Source: Desulfogranum japonicum DSM 18378
GTDB taxonomy: Bacteria; Desulfobacterota; Desulfobulbia; Desulfobulbales; Desulfobulbaceae
DNA: 64,000 bases
Direction of reading: 5' to 3'
Assembly: GCF_000429945.1 (NCBI RefSeq)
Contig: NZ_AUCV01000014.1
Coordinates: forward strand, 1-64,000
Below, piece after piece: positions 35,585-44,832 of this stretch (its first letter is position 1; every line of letters begins with the position of its first letter). Below the pieces are notes generated by a model that made no database searches, was not told the origin of the DNA, and saw only the letters and a list, made by a program, of their open reading frames with translations. Both the position numbers and the translations under genes were made by a program.

Positions 35585-38080
35585 TTATCCCACCTTGACA
35601 CCCCATATTTCTTCGGCATACTCCTTGATGGTTCTGTCGCTGGAGAATTTTCCCATGCGGGCGACATTATAAATGGATTTTTTTGTCCAGGCTTCCGTAT
35701 CCTGGTAACATTTTCCAACAAGTTCCTGACATTCCAGGTATGCCTCCAAATCCAATAGTAACAGGTATGGGTCATGTTCATTCAGCAGGTCATTGACCAG
35801 TGGTTTGAATAACTCCCGGTCTCCATCACTGAACACACCGCTGGCGATGGCATCGATTATTTTACGTACAGTGGGATTGGTTTCATAGATCTGGTAGGGA
35901 ATTCTGGATTTGATACGTTTTTCCGATTCCACTTCCTGGGCTGTCATGCCAAAGATAAAGATATTATCTTCACCCACCTCTTCCTGTATTTCGATATTGG
36001 CTCCGTCAAGGGTACCGATGGTAAGAGCCCCGTTAAGGGCAAATTTCATGTTTCCTGTACCAGACGCTTCGGTGCCTGCAGTGGATATCTGTTCAGAAAG
36101 ATCGGCCGCCGGAATGATAACTTCAGCAAGAGAAACACTGTAATTAGGAATAAACGCTATCTTGAGCTTGTTCGCAACACGCGGGTCTTTGTTAATTACC
36201 CGTGCCACTTCGTTGATCAATTTGATGATCAGTTTGGCCCGATGATAGGATGGCGCCGCCTTCCCTGCAAAAATGACGGTCCTTGGTGTGACTGCCAGGT
36301 CAGGCTCTGTTATAATCCGTTGGTACAGGTTGATCACGTGCAATACGTTGAGTAACTGGCGTTTATACTCATGAATCCGTTTTACCTGGATATCAAACAT
36401 GGAGTTGGGGTCAACCAGCGTACAGCACTGTTGCTGAATGGTTTGGGCGAGCCGTATTTTATTGTTCAATTTGGCTGTTTGCCATTGTTCTCTGAATTCT
36501 GCATCGTCTACAAAGTTTTCCAGTTTCCGTAGTTTGTCCAGATCCGTAACCCATCCCATACCCATGGCACGTCCGATCACCATGGAAAGATCCTGGTTGC
36601 ATTTAAGCAGCCAGCGCCTGGGCGTAATGCCGTTGGTTTTGGAGTTTATCCGGGTTGGATACATCTCATGAAAATTATGAAACAGATTATCCTTGAGTAA
36701 CTGGGTGTGCAGGGCTGCTACGCCATTAATCGAATGGCTGCCGATAATGGCAAGGTTGGACATGCGAACCCGTTTGGGATGATTCTCGTCTATGATTGAC
36801 ATTTCCTGCAGTTTTCTCATATTGCCAGGGTAGCATGTACTCACTTCTTCAAGGAAGCGCCGGTTGATTTCAAAAATGATTTCCATATGACGGGGGAGCA
36901 CCCGTGACAGCATTTCAACTGTCCAGGTTTCAAGTGCCTCCGGCATTAGGGTGTGGTTGGTGTAGGCAAAAGTTTTTACACAGATATCCCACGACTCCAC
37001 CCAGCCCAGCTGTTCCTCATCCAGCAGCAGGCGCATCAGCTCCGGGATGGCAATGGCAGGATGGGTGTCGTTGAGTTGTACGGCAACCTGGGTTGGAAAA
37101 TCCTTGAAGTTTTTGTTTTCCTTGCGATAACGGCGAAGAATATCCTGAAATGTGGCAGCAACGAAAAAATACTGCTGTTTCAGGCGAAGTTCCTGGCCTT
37201 CCCGTATATCATCTGAGGGATAAAGTACTTTGGAGATTGTCTCTGAGCGAACCTTGAGCTCAACTGCATTGACGTAATCACCGATATTAAAGGATTTCAG
37301 GTCTAACTCCCGCGATGCCTTGGCCTTCCAGAGGCGCATATTGATGACATGCCCGTTATTGAATCCTGGTACGAGCATATCGCAGGCCATGGCCATTACC
37401 ACTTCAGTATCCACCCACTTGGCGCGGTAATTGCCGTCACTGTCAGTGGCGCTGCTTACCCTGCCGTAAAAATTGACGGGGTAGACAAAGGATGTTCTTT
37501 CATACATCCAGGGTGAACCCATGCGCAGCCAGCTGTCCGGGGTTTCAACCTGATACCCGTCTACGATTTTCTGGTTAAACAGGCCGAAATCGTAAAGAAT
37601 ACCATAGCCATAGGCCGGGATTTTCATGGTGGCAATGGAATCCATAAAGCAGGCCGCAAGCCTTCCCAGGCCACCATTACCCAGTGCTGCATCCTCTTCA
37701 CACATCCGGAGTTCTTCCAGGTCGTAGCCAAGCTGCTCCAGAGCCTGGGTGACTTCGTCCATGAGCCCCATGTTGATAATGGCATTACCCAGGGAACGGC
37801 CAATGAGGAATTCCAGGGAGAGGTAATACACTCGTTTTTTCTTCTCAGCATAAAAGGTTTTTTGCGTGCTGATCCATCGCTCCATCAGAACATCACGAAG
37901 GGCATAGGAGAGAGCTCTGTAGACATCCTGGTCAGAGGCGCGTAGAGGATCCCTGCCCTGAAAGCTTACCAGATGGTGCTGTATGCAGAGCTTAAACTGC
38001 TCAACACCCGCTTTTTCAAATATCGAGGTGTAGTAATCGTTGCTGTTGGAAGAGGAAGAAGGGGGGGCCTGAGGGGTCAT
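35585..38080 (-). CDS. glgP: Glycogen phosphorylase
   Basis: An 831-residue pyridoxal-phosphate enzyme that releases glucose 1-phosphate from glycogen. The PLP-binding lysine is in GTGNMKFALNGALTIGT (about residue 680), preceded by the conserved EASGTGN; DGANIEI follows. Other family stretches are LGNGGLGRLAACFMDS (about 133), the GYGILYDFG segment and RIHEYKRQLLN. AAGGAGC lies just before the ATG. The diguanylate cyclase gene ends 75 bases upstream on the same strand; co-transcription is possible. No other glycogen gene is in the window. Confidence 0.96.
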   Translation of the reverse strand: MTPQAPPSSSSNSNDYYTSIFEKAGVEQFKLCIQHHLVSFQGRDPLRASDQDVYRALSYALRDVLMERWISTQKTFYAEKKKRVYYLSLEFLIGRSLGNAIINMGLMDEVTQALEQLGYDLEELRMCEEDAALGNGGLGRLAACFMDSIATMKIPAYGYGILYDFGLFNQKIVDGYQVETPDSWLRMGSPWMYERTSFVYPVNFYGRVSSATDSDGNYRAKWVDTEVVMAMACDMLVPGFNNGHVINMRLWKAKASRELDLKSFNIGDYVNAVELKVRSETISKVLYPSDDIREGQELRLKQQYFFVAATFQDILRRYRKENKNFKDFPTQVAVQLNDTHPAIAIPELMRLLLDEEQLGWVESWDICVKTFAYTNHTLMPEALETWTVEMLSRVLPRHMEIIFEINRRFLEEVSTCYPGNMRKLQEMSIIDENHPKRVRMSNLAIIGSHSINGVAALHTQLLKDNLFHNFHEMYPTRINSKTNGITPRRWLLKCNQDLSMVIGRAMGMGWVTDLDKLRKLENFVDDAEFREQWQTAKLNNKIRLAQTIQQQCCTLVDPNSMFDIQVKRIHEYKRQLLNVLHVINLYQRIITEPDLAVTPRTVIFAGKAAPSYHRAKLIIKLINEVARVINKDPRVANKLKIAFIPNYSVSLAEVIIPAADLSEQISTAGTEASGTGNMKFALNGALTIGTLDGANIEIQEEVGEDNIFIFGMTAQEVESEKRIKSRIPYQIYETNPTVRKIIDAIASGVFSDGDRELFKPLVNDLLNEHDPYLLLLDLEAYLECQELVGKCYQDTEAWTKKSIYNVARMGKFSSDRTIKEYAEEIWGVKVG

Positions 38081-38155
38081 ATCTGCTCCTTGGAGATAGG
38101 TGGGTGGGGAATAACACCAAGATATGAACTATTGTAATACAGAAACTAGTTGTTA

Positions 38156-40303
38156 TCAATTAGGATTTGGTTCAGAGAAGCTTTCATGGAAAGGCACCAC
38201 CCGGTTACGGCCCCGTCGTTTGGCTTCATACATGGCAGTATCTGCATGGTGCATGAGTTTCTCTAGTGTTTTACACTCAGGTGTCAGGGTGGCAAGACCC
38301 ATGCTGATTGTACAGTGAATTTCATAACCAGAGGCCAGTTTCACTGTTGCCAGTTCCGTAAAAAGACGCAGACGCTCGGCCACATCCATGCCTCCGTTCA
38401 AATCTGTGTGCAGCAGTCCAACGGCAAATTCCTCTCCACCCAGGCGTCCCAGCAGATCAATGTCTCGCAACATGCTTTTCGCTGTGTCAGCTATGCATTT
38501 CAGGGCAAGATCCCCTGCTGCGTGGCCATGGGTATCATTGATGTTTTTAAAGGAGTCCGCGTCAAACATAATCAGGGTGAATGGTGTTTGATGGCGTAGA
38601 CTTCGCTGTACTTCTTTTTCAGCCATATTCATGAAATGCCGTCTACTGTATATACCTGTCAGCTCATCGGTGATGATGAGTTGTTGCAGTTTTTCCACAG
38701 CAGTTTTTCGCTCGGTTATATCCCGCATGCTGCCAACGGCATGACGTTCGTTGTTGAGGATAAAGGGTGCCACCGCCAGTTCAATGGGAATTCTGCGGCC
38801 GTTTTTTGTACAGGCTGAAAATTCGTGAACAGAGCCAAGGACAGGGGCATATCCACTGGCATGATAGGTCTGTAGTCCACGTTTGGCCAGTTCGCGCTTA
38901 TCGGGTGGTACCAGCAGATCATGAAGTGTTTTACCAACCACCTCCTGTTTGCTCCAGCCAAACATTTTTTCTGCTGCACTGCTCCAGAAAATGATATGGT
39001 CCTTTGCATTGATTGCCACCAGGGCATCCAGGGAAGCTTCAGCCATTGCAGAAATCATGTTTTCTCGCTCTTCAAGGGCCAGCTGGGCTGCTTTACGATC
39101 AGTTATATCCAGCAACGTGCCGGTCATGTACTTCGGGGCACCTGAAGTATCCAGTTGTACTTTACCTCTCCCCTGGACAAAGCGGATTTCACCATCATTT
39201 TTGCGGATTATGCGATGTTCGGTGGTGAATTCCTCCCGGGTTGCCCAGCCTTTATCCAGCTCCTGAAGAACCTTTTCCCTGTCGTCGGGATGCAGCAGTG
39301 GTCGCAGACTGGATATGGAAGGTACAAACATTCCCTTCTCCACACCAAAAATGGAATACAATTCATTGGACCACCAGGTCTGTTTTCCAGAAGTATCCGT
39401 TTTCCAGCTGCCAAGATGGGCAATGGATTGTGCTTCATCTAGCAGGTGGCTGGTATTATGGAGAAGTTCATAATTGTGTCGTGCTCTGGCAGCCAACGCA
39501 CAAAAAATAGCAGCGACCATCAGGCCGACCAGGCGGATTGCCCAGTGAGATTCGGAATGTAAAGAGATAGTCTGCTGGGGCAGGGCAGCCAATTGCCAGC
39601 TGCCGTTTGGAAATTGTACATCCATCAATACGGCCCTGGAATGGGTAAACAGAGCCTCATCACCCCAAAGCAGGGGAACTGCCGGATTCACAGGCTTTTT
39701 GAAGCGAAGCGACAGACGAAGATCAGTGTTCGCTACCCCTGTCTGTTGGAGCAGCTTGTTCATATTCACTATACCAGAGATTATACCCCAGAAACGGTAG
39801 TTACCTTTTTGCTGTGTGAAAATCGGGGCTCTGCCGATAAATCCCCATTGGACGTTTGCCTGGGAAACCGGCCCGTAAAAAAAGATGTCAGGACGATCCT
39901 GCATGGCAAGCAATGCAGGCTTTTGTGCTTCCAGGGAGAGCAGGTTTTTCTCTGATTCCTGACCTGTTTCAAGTACAGGCCATGTCCAGGTGACAGTGTA
40001 ATTGGGGGCAATTTCCAGATAGGAGAGCAGAGAGCTTTGACGACGTGTTGCTTCGGCAAGTTGTTCAAAACTTTGTTGATCAAGGTCAGGGTGCAGGCCG
40101 AGGTAGCTGCCCATTTGTTGAATCAGCAACAGGTTTTTGGTGAGTTTGTATTCAATAGCTGAACGGATTTTTGCCAGTTGTACGGCTGTGTTCTCAGCTT
40201 GTTGGCTTTCCTGCATACGAAAAAAGACGATTTCAAAACAAGCCGTGATACTGCCGATAAACAGTATAATGCCCAGAAATTGGCCTACCAGCTTGAGCTT
40301 CAT
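38156..40303 (-). CDS. CHASE-PAS-PAS-GGDEF diguanylate cyclase
   Basis: A 715-residue membrane sensor. A first helix (LVGQFLGIILFIGSITACF), a periplasmic CHASE-type domain (about 45-255, with YLEIAPNYTVTWTWP and WGFIGRAPIF), a second helix (about 262-280), two PAS domains (about 300-415, ending MTGTLLDITDRK; and about 425-545, with FWSSAAEKMFGWSKQEVVGK) and a GGDEF domain. The active site is GGEEF (about 621), and FDADSFKNINDTHGHAAGD is intact, so c-di-GMP synthesis is expected. No RxxD inhibitory site is clear. The frame opens at 40432, but GGAGGG lies before the ATG at 40303 and gives the natural helix start. Confidence 0.9.
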   Translation of the reverse strand: MKLKLVGQFLGIILFIGSITACFEIVFFRMQESQQAENTAVQLAKIRSAIEYKLTKNLLLIQQMGSYLGLHPDLDQQSFEQLAEATRRQSSLLSYLEIAPNYTVTWTWPVLETGQESEKNLLSLEAQKPALLAMQDRPDIFFYGPVSQANVQWGFIGRAPIFTQQKGNYRFWGIISGIVNMNKLLQQTGVANTDLRLSLRFKKPVNPAVPLLWGDEALFTHSRAVLMDVQFPNGSWQLAALPQQTISLHSESHWAIRLVGLMVAAIFCALAARARHNYELLHNTSHLLDEAQSIAHLGSWKTDTSGKQTWWSNELYSIFGVEKGMFVPSISSLRPLLHPDDREKVLQELDKGWATREEFTTEHRIIRKNDGEIRFVQGRGKVQLDTSGAPKYMTGTLLDITDRKAAQLALEERENMISAMAEASLDALVAINAKDHIIFWSSAAEKMFGWSKQEVVGKTLHDLLVPPDKRELAKRGLQTYHASGYAPVLGSVHEFSACTKNGRRIPIELAVAPFILNNERHAVGSMRDITERKTAVEKLQQLIITDELTGIYSRRHFMNMAEKEVQRSLRHQTPFTLIMFDADSFKNINDTHGHAAGDLALKCIADTAKSMLRDIDLLGRLGGEEFAVGLLHTDLNGGMDVAERLRLFTELATVKLASGYEIHCTISMGLATLTPECKTLEKLMHHADTAMYEAKRRGRNRVVPFHESFSEPNPN

Positions 40304-40988
40304 ATACGCTGCCCTCCAGCGGAGGGGGTGTGGTGATACATCTTTACGTCTTTTTCCTCTTGCAAGCCCAGGTAAGCAATGGCTTTTGATGGGCAGTGGA
40401 CAGCATTGTTTCGGGTGAATGATCTGGAACAACCAGGCTGCATTCGGAGCAGGATGTGACGTATTTGCATGTGCTTAAGATCACGGAGAATACAGCTGCT
40501 TTCAGTCGAAACAGGTAAAAACTATATATTAAGGTTACTCGGTTTTTCTTAAAAAACCAGTAAAAATATAGGCTGCTGGATAGCCAGATGCCTGTGGTGC
40601 CAGTCTGTAGAACGTTAGCGGGAAATGAAATATGAGCCAAGGTATGTACCACTTCGTGGTGCTGGTGGCAAGAGGTATCTTTAGCCGTGGAGCATACAAA
40701 ACTACGAGCAGGGACACGTCGCTATGCAAAGGAGACAGGCAGGCCCCGAAAATGGGCTGGGTGCTTTATCCTTGATCTTTCACAAGTGTATTCTGCTATA
40801 AAACCAGGGGAGAAGGGGGGACCTGGTTACCTTCTGGTCAATCCTTGGAAAGAGCCTCCATGCCCAAGATAGGGCTGCGCTCCTCTGTGGAGGGTTGGAG
40901 GCTGTCGGTGACCATTATTTCTATCAATATCTTCGTCAGATCGTAACAAAATGCCTGCTCTCGCACAGCCTCCTGAAATCATTTTACG
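40304..40988. other. Intergenic region, no gene recognised
   Basis: About 685 bases between two minus-strand genes. CGAGCAGGGACACGTCGC (about 40705) resembles ACGAGCAGGGACGCGAG inside the palindrome at 28045-28121, so part of it may be old repeat sequence. No gene is supported. Confidence 0.35.
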
Positions 40989-42302
40989 TTATTTTGTTTC
41001 ATATATATCCCGAGCCCTGTCCTGCAATGCTGTAACAGTATCACTCTTTTTCTCTGCCCTGGCAAAGGCATCTCTTGCCTTCTGCTGGCATGCGGGACAG
41101 CTGTTAAACGGAATGGAATACCCATGCACATGTGTACCAAGTCCATAGCCTGTCAGTTCCATATATCCTGGACACTCCCGGCAAAGGTGGTAGGATTTGG
41201 TTTCCTCAACTCCAAAGCCGGTGGTATCGTAAAAAATGGATTTCCGTTCACGCACCACTTCTTTGGCAGCTTGCTCCCTGCGCATTCTTTCCCGGTCATC
41301 AAATACCTGCCTGGCCTGCCGGCATACCTCTTCAATATGGGCATTCATCTCCGGGGGCTGAACAAAATTTGCAGGATCATAATCAGGTTCCCGCACATTG
41401 GAGGTATCCATATCAGCCATAGCAAGGATTATGCCCAGATTGGTGTAGGGAAGAGCCCCTTCAATGGAATATCCGCCTTCCAGCACGCATATATGCGGGT
41501 TGAGCATTCTGTTTAGACGGGCATAGCCCTGGGCTGTAAAATTCATATTGGTGATCGGGTCTGTGTAGTGATTATCCTGACCGGCTGAGTTAATGATTAT
41601 TTCTGGCTGAAATTCTTCCAGCAGCGGCAGGATCACCCGTTCCATGGCCATGTCAAAGCCTTCTTCAGAAGTTGATGGCGGCAGTGGGAGGTTAATGGTG
41701 TATCCTGGGGCAGACGGCCCTCCTGCTTCGTGTACAAAACCACTGCCAGGATACAGGGTTCGTCCATCCTGATGAACAGAAATGAACAACGTGTCAGGAT
41801 CATTCCAGAAAATATCCTGGGTGCCGTCACCATGGTGGCAGTCGGTATCCACTATGGCGATTTTACGCACGCCATAGTGCTTTCTGATATATTCAACCAT
41901 AATGGCTTCAATGTTTACTATGCAGAAGCCCCGATCGCCGAATACGGTCTGCATGGCGTGGTGCCCTGGGGGGCGGACAACGGCAAAGGCTCTTTCCACC
42001 TCTTTGTTCATCACAGACCGGGCAGCGCGAATGGCTCCTCCGGCCGAGATAAGATGCGACTCTGTGAGCAGATTACGCGATGAGGGTACGCAGAAATGCA
42101 CCCGGTCAATATCATGGTATTCAGCCAGTTCCGGATTATAAAAGTGGATGTTGTGCACATCCTCCAATCCTTCTTCAATGAGCTGGTCTTTGGTGTATAG
42201 CAGGCGTTCTTCACGTTCCGGATGTGTCGGGCTGATGCACCAGTCAAAGGCCGGAAAAAGTACAAGGCCTGTGGAGCGTTTGGCTATGGGCATGTAGTGC
42301 AT
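40989..42302 (-). CDS. Histone-deacetylase-like hydrolase with C-terminal Cys4 extension
   Basis: A 437-residue member of the arginase/deacetylase fold. The zinc and charge-relay residues are in VRPPGHHAMQ, VDTDCHHGDGTQDIF and NSAGQDNHYTDPI, and the late Tyr in LEGGYSIEGA, so a deacetylase-type amide hydrolase (acetyl-lysine, acetylpolyamine or similar) is expected. After about residue 330 there is an extra 100-residue tail with CRECPGY and CPACQQ, a likely zinc ribbon, ending in a charged helix. AGGAGG is 6 bases before the ATG at 42302; the frame's earlier ATG at 42326 is ignored. It follows the hydantoinase-like gene by 10 bases, so they form an operon. Confidence 0.85.
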   Translation of the reverse strand: MHYMPIAKRSTGLVLFPAFDWCISPTHPEREERLLYTKDQLIEEGLEDVHNIHFYNPELAEYHDIDRVHFCVPSSRNLLTESHLISAGGAIRAARSVMNKEVERAFAVVRPPGHHAMQTVFGDRGFCIVNIEAIMVEYIRKHYGVRKIAIVDTDCHHGDGTQDIFWNDPDTLFISVHQDGRTLYPGSGFVHEAGGPSAPGYTINLPLPPSTSEEGFDMAMERVILPLLEEFQPEIIINSAGQDNHYTDPITNMNFTAQGYARLNRMLNPHICVLEGGYSIEGALPYTNLGIILAMADMDTSNVREPDYDPANFVQPPEMNAHIEEVCRQARQVFDDRERMRREQAAKEVVRERKSIFYDTTGFGVEETKSYHLCRECPGYMELTGYGLGTHVHGYSIPFNSCPACQQKARDAFARAEKKSDTVTALQDRARDIYETK

Positions 42303-42312
42303 GGCATCCCTC

Positions 42313-43959
42313 CTAGAGTTGTGCAAGGCCAGGGCGTATCTGTGCCTTGAGCGAAATGATTTTTCCCGATGTATGAAAACCGCGAACCGTATTCATTTCC
42401 TGACGTTCAACAAAATCAATGTCTGCAATTTCCTCCAGTCCGTATTCCGCTGCCTGGGTCATGATCACCTGACGCAGCCTTTCCTCGGCATCTTCCATGG
42501 AAAAATATTTGCGGACTTTGTCCTGTAAACCTATTTCCGGTATAACCAGTTTGCGATCTGCAGTATCTGCATACAGGGTTGCCTGCAGGGTGGGGCGGGT
42601 TCGGGCAGAGCCAATGGCATTGGCCACTTCAAAATGTTCGGGAACTGTACAGGGCAGGCCAAAGCAGCCTGCCAGCATATCCTGCATGGCTTTGGCTGGT
42701 CCGCCCACTGTTATCAGCTGTGCGGGCTGTAGTCGTTTCCTGCTCAGCAGGGCTGCAACTGTGTATACTGGGCGGCTGAACACTTCGTCGATCATTTGCT
42801 CAACCGCTGTATGAATCTGATCTGCAAAGGATTGCAGCAGTTCTGTGGCCGTTTGCTCAGGATTTTGTTCCGGGCGCAGTGCCTGCATGGCTTTGGTTGC
42901 CTGTGCAGTATCGCCTTCTTCGATGGACCCCAACATCACCATGGCGTCGGTCGGTGTTGGAACTGCTCCGCCAAAAGCCATGGGTGCGCCCTTTTTCAGA
43001 GGGCCAATGGTGTATTTCCCATCAGCATAGGAGGTGGCACTGTCTCCTCCAAGACCGACACTTCTGGTGTTCAGGGCTCGAATCAGGGTAGGGCGGCCCT
43101 GTATAGTTACGCCATAGGGCTCCAGCAGCGGTATACCGTCTGCAAGCAAGGCAATATCCGTGGTGGTGCCGCCAATATCCAGGAGTACGGCATCTTCCAG
43201 GTTTTCCATAAGCGCCAGGCAGCCCATGACACTGGCAGAAGGGCCGGAATGTACGCTTTCGCAGGGAAAATCACTTGCCCCACTGAATGGTATGGTCCCT
43301 CCGTCTGCTTTGAGTATGTGGCAGGGGCAACGCAGGTTGAGATGCTCCAGTCCTGCCTCCATGGCGGTTTTAAACTCTACAAATTTTCTCTTCAGGGCAG
43401 CATTGAGCCAGGTGGAATAAACCCGCCTGGGAAAATTGGGCAAACCGGAAATCCTGTGACCGGTGCTTACATGGGCAAACTGTTGCTCCAATTGATCTGC
43501 CAGGGTTTGTTCATGGATGTTATTACGGTGAGAGAATTTGGTTACAACACCTATGCTTTCAATACCGACATCTCTAAATTGACTGCTTGCCTCAAGCACC
43601 ATGTCGTTGTCTGGGGATCGGATTATTTTGCCTCTGTGGTCAATGGCACCATCCAACAGGCAGACATAATCCCCGCACTGTAAAAAGGAAGGGTTAAGGC
43701 CTGGACCGGCCTGAATAAACATGCCAACATCATCGAGCTGATTGTTGATTATGGCATTGGTACACAGTGTGGTGCTGAGTTGAATACGCTCGACCTGGTC
43801 GGGATTGTCCGGTACCAGTTGTTGAAGCAGGGTAAAGATGGAGTCGCTAAGGTTTTCCTGGTCAACCTGAATTTTGTGTTTGGCAAGGATTTCCTTACCT
43901 TCCAGGAGTACGCCGTCGGCGTGGGTACCGCCGACATCTATTCCAATAAGAAGTGCCAT
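42313..43959 (-). CDS. Hydantoinase/oxoprolinase-family protein (HyuA-like)
   Basis: A 548-residue ASKHA-fold protein. N-terminal phosphate-binding segment LIGIDVGGTHADGVLLEG (residues 4-21), the substrate-side stretch STTLCTNAIINNQ, and the second phosphate loop VLLDIGGTTTDIALLADG, then the GGDSATSYADG region. The family hydrolyses cyclic amides (hydantoins, 5-oxoproline, acetone carboxylase beta-type) with ATP. There is no HyuB partner; instead the next gene of the operon is a deacetylase-like hydrolase. AAGGGGG precedes the ATG. Substrate unknown. Confidence 0.83.
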   Translation of the reverse strand: MALLIGIDVGGTHADGVLLEGKEILAKHKIQVDQENLSDSIFTLLQQLVPDNPDQVERIQLSTTLCTNAIINNQLDDVGMFIQAGPGLNPSFLQCGDYVCLLDGAIDHRGKIIRSPDNDMVLEASSQFRDVGIESIGVVTKFSHRNNIHEQTLADQLEQQFAHVSTGHRISGLPNFPRRVYSTWLNAALKRKFVEFKTAMEAGLEHLNLRCPCHILKADGGTIPFSGASDFPCESVHSGPSASVMGCLALMENLEDAVLLDIGGTTTDIALLADGIPLLEPYGVTIQGRPTLIRALNTRSVGLGGDSATSYADGKYTIGPLKKGAPMAFGGAVPTPTDAMVMLGSIEEGDTAQATKAMQALRPEQNPEQTATELLQSFADQIHTAVEQMIDEVFSRPVYTVAALLSRKRLQPAQLITVGGPAKAMQDMLAGCFGLPCTVPEHFEVANAIGSARTRPTLQATLYADTADRKLVIPEIGLQDKVRKYFSMEDAEERLRQVIMTQAAEYGLEEIADIDFVERQEMNTVRGFHTSGKIISLKAQIRPGLAQL

Positions 43960-44418
43960 GGTTCCCCCTTACCTGGCAATGGCAGAATGCCGTTTGCAGT
44001 AGAAGAGTGGTGACAGATCCCAGGCACTGTAAATCTGCTAGGCACGGTTTTTCTCTCTACGGAGAAAACCATCGCCCAAAGGTGGAGGGCCTGTAATCTG
44101 TATAAAAAATGAGACTGTATAATATTAAAACTCACAATAAATACAAGGGAGAATGTGTGTTTCCCTAGCCTTATAAAACGTATGGCGTCCCGGGTTCCAG
44201 GGAGAAAAACAACTGCTTACAGCATAATTTCTTTTTTCATCCGATTATTTTCTTGCTGGAAAGAGGGTAGGGAATGCGTCATTCGCACCATCATACTCTC
44301 AGCTGATATCTTCTTGTTTGCCTTTCCCCTAAACACGGTTTATGCTCTTTCTCATTCATCTGCAATTGGTAATGCTTTACTTTCATTAATGTTTTACTGC
44401 TCGCAGCCATATCTTGCC
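43960..44418. other. Upstream region of the lasso-peptide genes
   Basis: About 460 bases between the divergent hyuA-like and lasso B2 genes. A TATAAT at 44118-44123 is a good -10 box but has no matching -35. A variant REP-like palindrome lies at 44263-44290. The open frame continues upstream from the B2 gene to 44155 but runs through the repeat. Confidence 0.4.
44263..44290. repeat. REP-like palindrome, variant copy 2
   Basis: GAGGGTAGGGAATGCGTCATTCGCACC: a variant of GTAGGGTGCGTCACACGCACC in which the stem bases change on both sides (AATGCG/CATTCGC), keeping the hairpin. Confidence 0.55.
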
Positions 44419-44832
44419 ATGATCAAATTTTTAACTCTGCCTTTTTCGAGAAAAAAACTTCTCCTTACCTCCCTGTTGCTGTCTCTGGCAATCTGGTTTG
44501 GCCTGCGCCTGCGCCCGTTGAGGTCTGTTGTCCAATATGTGCAGACACCGTCTGGTAAGCTCGAAAACATATATACTTTAACCGATATACTCTGGGCCAT
44601 CCGAGCCATTGACCGCCGTTTTTCCCATGCCACCTGTCTGGTCAACGGACTGGTTGGCCAATACCTGTTTACCAGAAATCAGATAGCATCCCAGCTCTGT
44701 ATTGGTGTGAAAAAAGAAACAACCGAGCTTAAGGCCCATGCCTGGGTGGTAGTGGATGATCAGATTGTGATCGGCAATATTCCTGATTTGGATTCCTACA
44801 CCCCCTTACCTTCACTGCGCCTGACCCCATGA
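44419..44832 (+). CDS. Lasso peptide biosynthesis B2 protein (leader peptidase)
   Basis: A 137-residue transglutaminase-like cysteine protease that cuts the leader from a lasso precursor. The N-terminus MIKFLTLPFSRKKLLLTSLL... and the following LRLRPL match the usual B2 start. Catalytic residues: Cys in HATCLVNGLVGQYLF, His in LKAHAWVVVDD. A longer open frame starts at 44155, but the added 88 residues are not B2-like and run over a REP-like repeat; the chosen start lacks a good ribosome binding site. It overlaps the cyclase gene by 4 bases (ATGA), so the two are coupled. No B1 leader-binding protein is fused or adjacent. Confidence 0.85.
   Translation: MIKFLTLPFSRKKLLLTSLLLSLAIWFGLRLRPLRSVVQYVQTPSGKLENIYTLTDILWAIRAIDRRFSHATCLVNGLVGQYLFTRNQIASQLCIGVKKETTELKAHAWVVVDDQIVIGNIPDLDSYTPLPSLRLTP

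Noticed and set aside
42796-43683. 295-codon plus-strand frame
   Set aside because: It is antisense to the hyuA-like gene, with no domain or ribosome site; the minus-strand product is clearly a real family member.
44155-44418. N-terminal extension of the lasso B2 gene
   Set aside because: The frame is open and AAGGGAG precedes a GTG, but the extra residues are not B2-like and cross a REP-like repeat; the B2 family start fits 44419.
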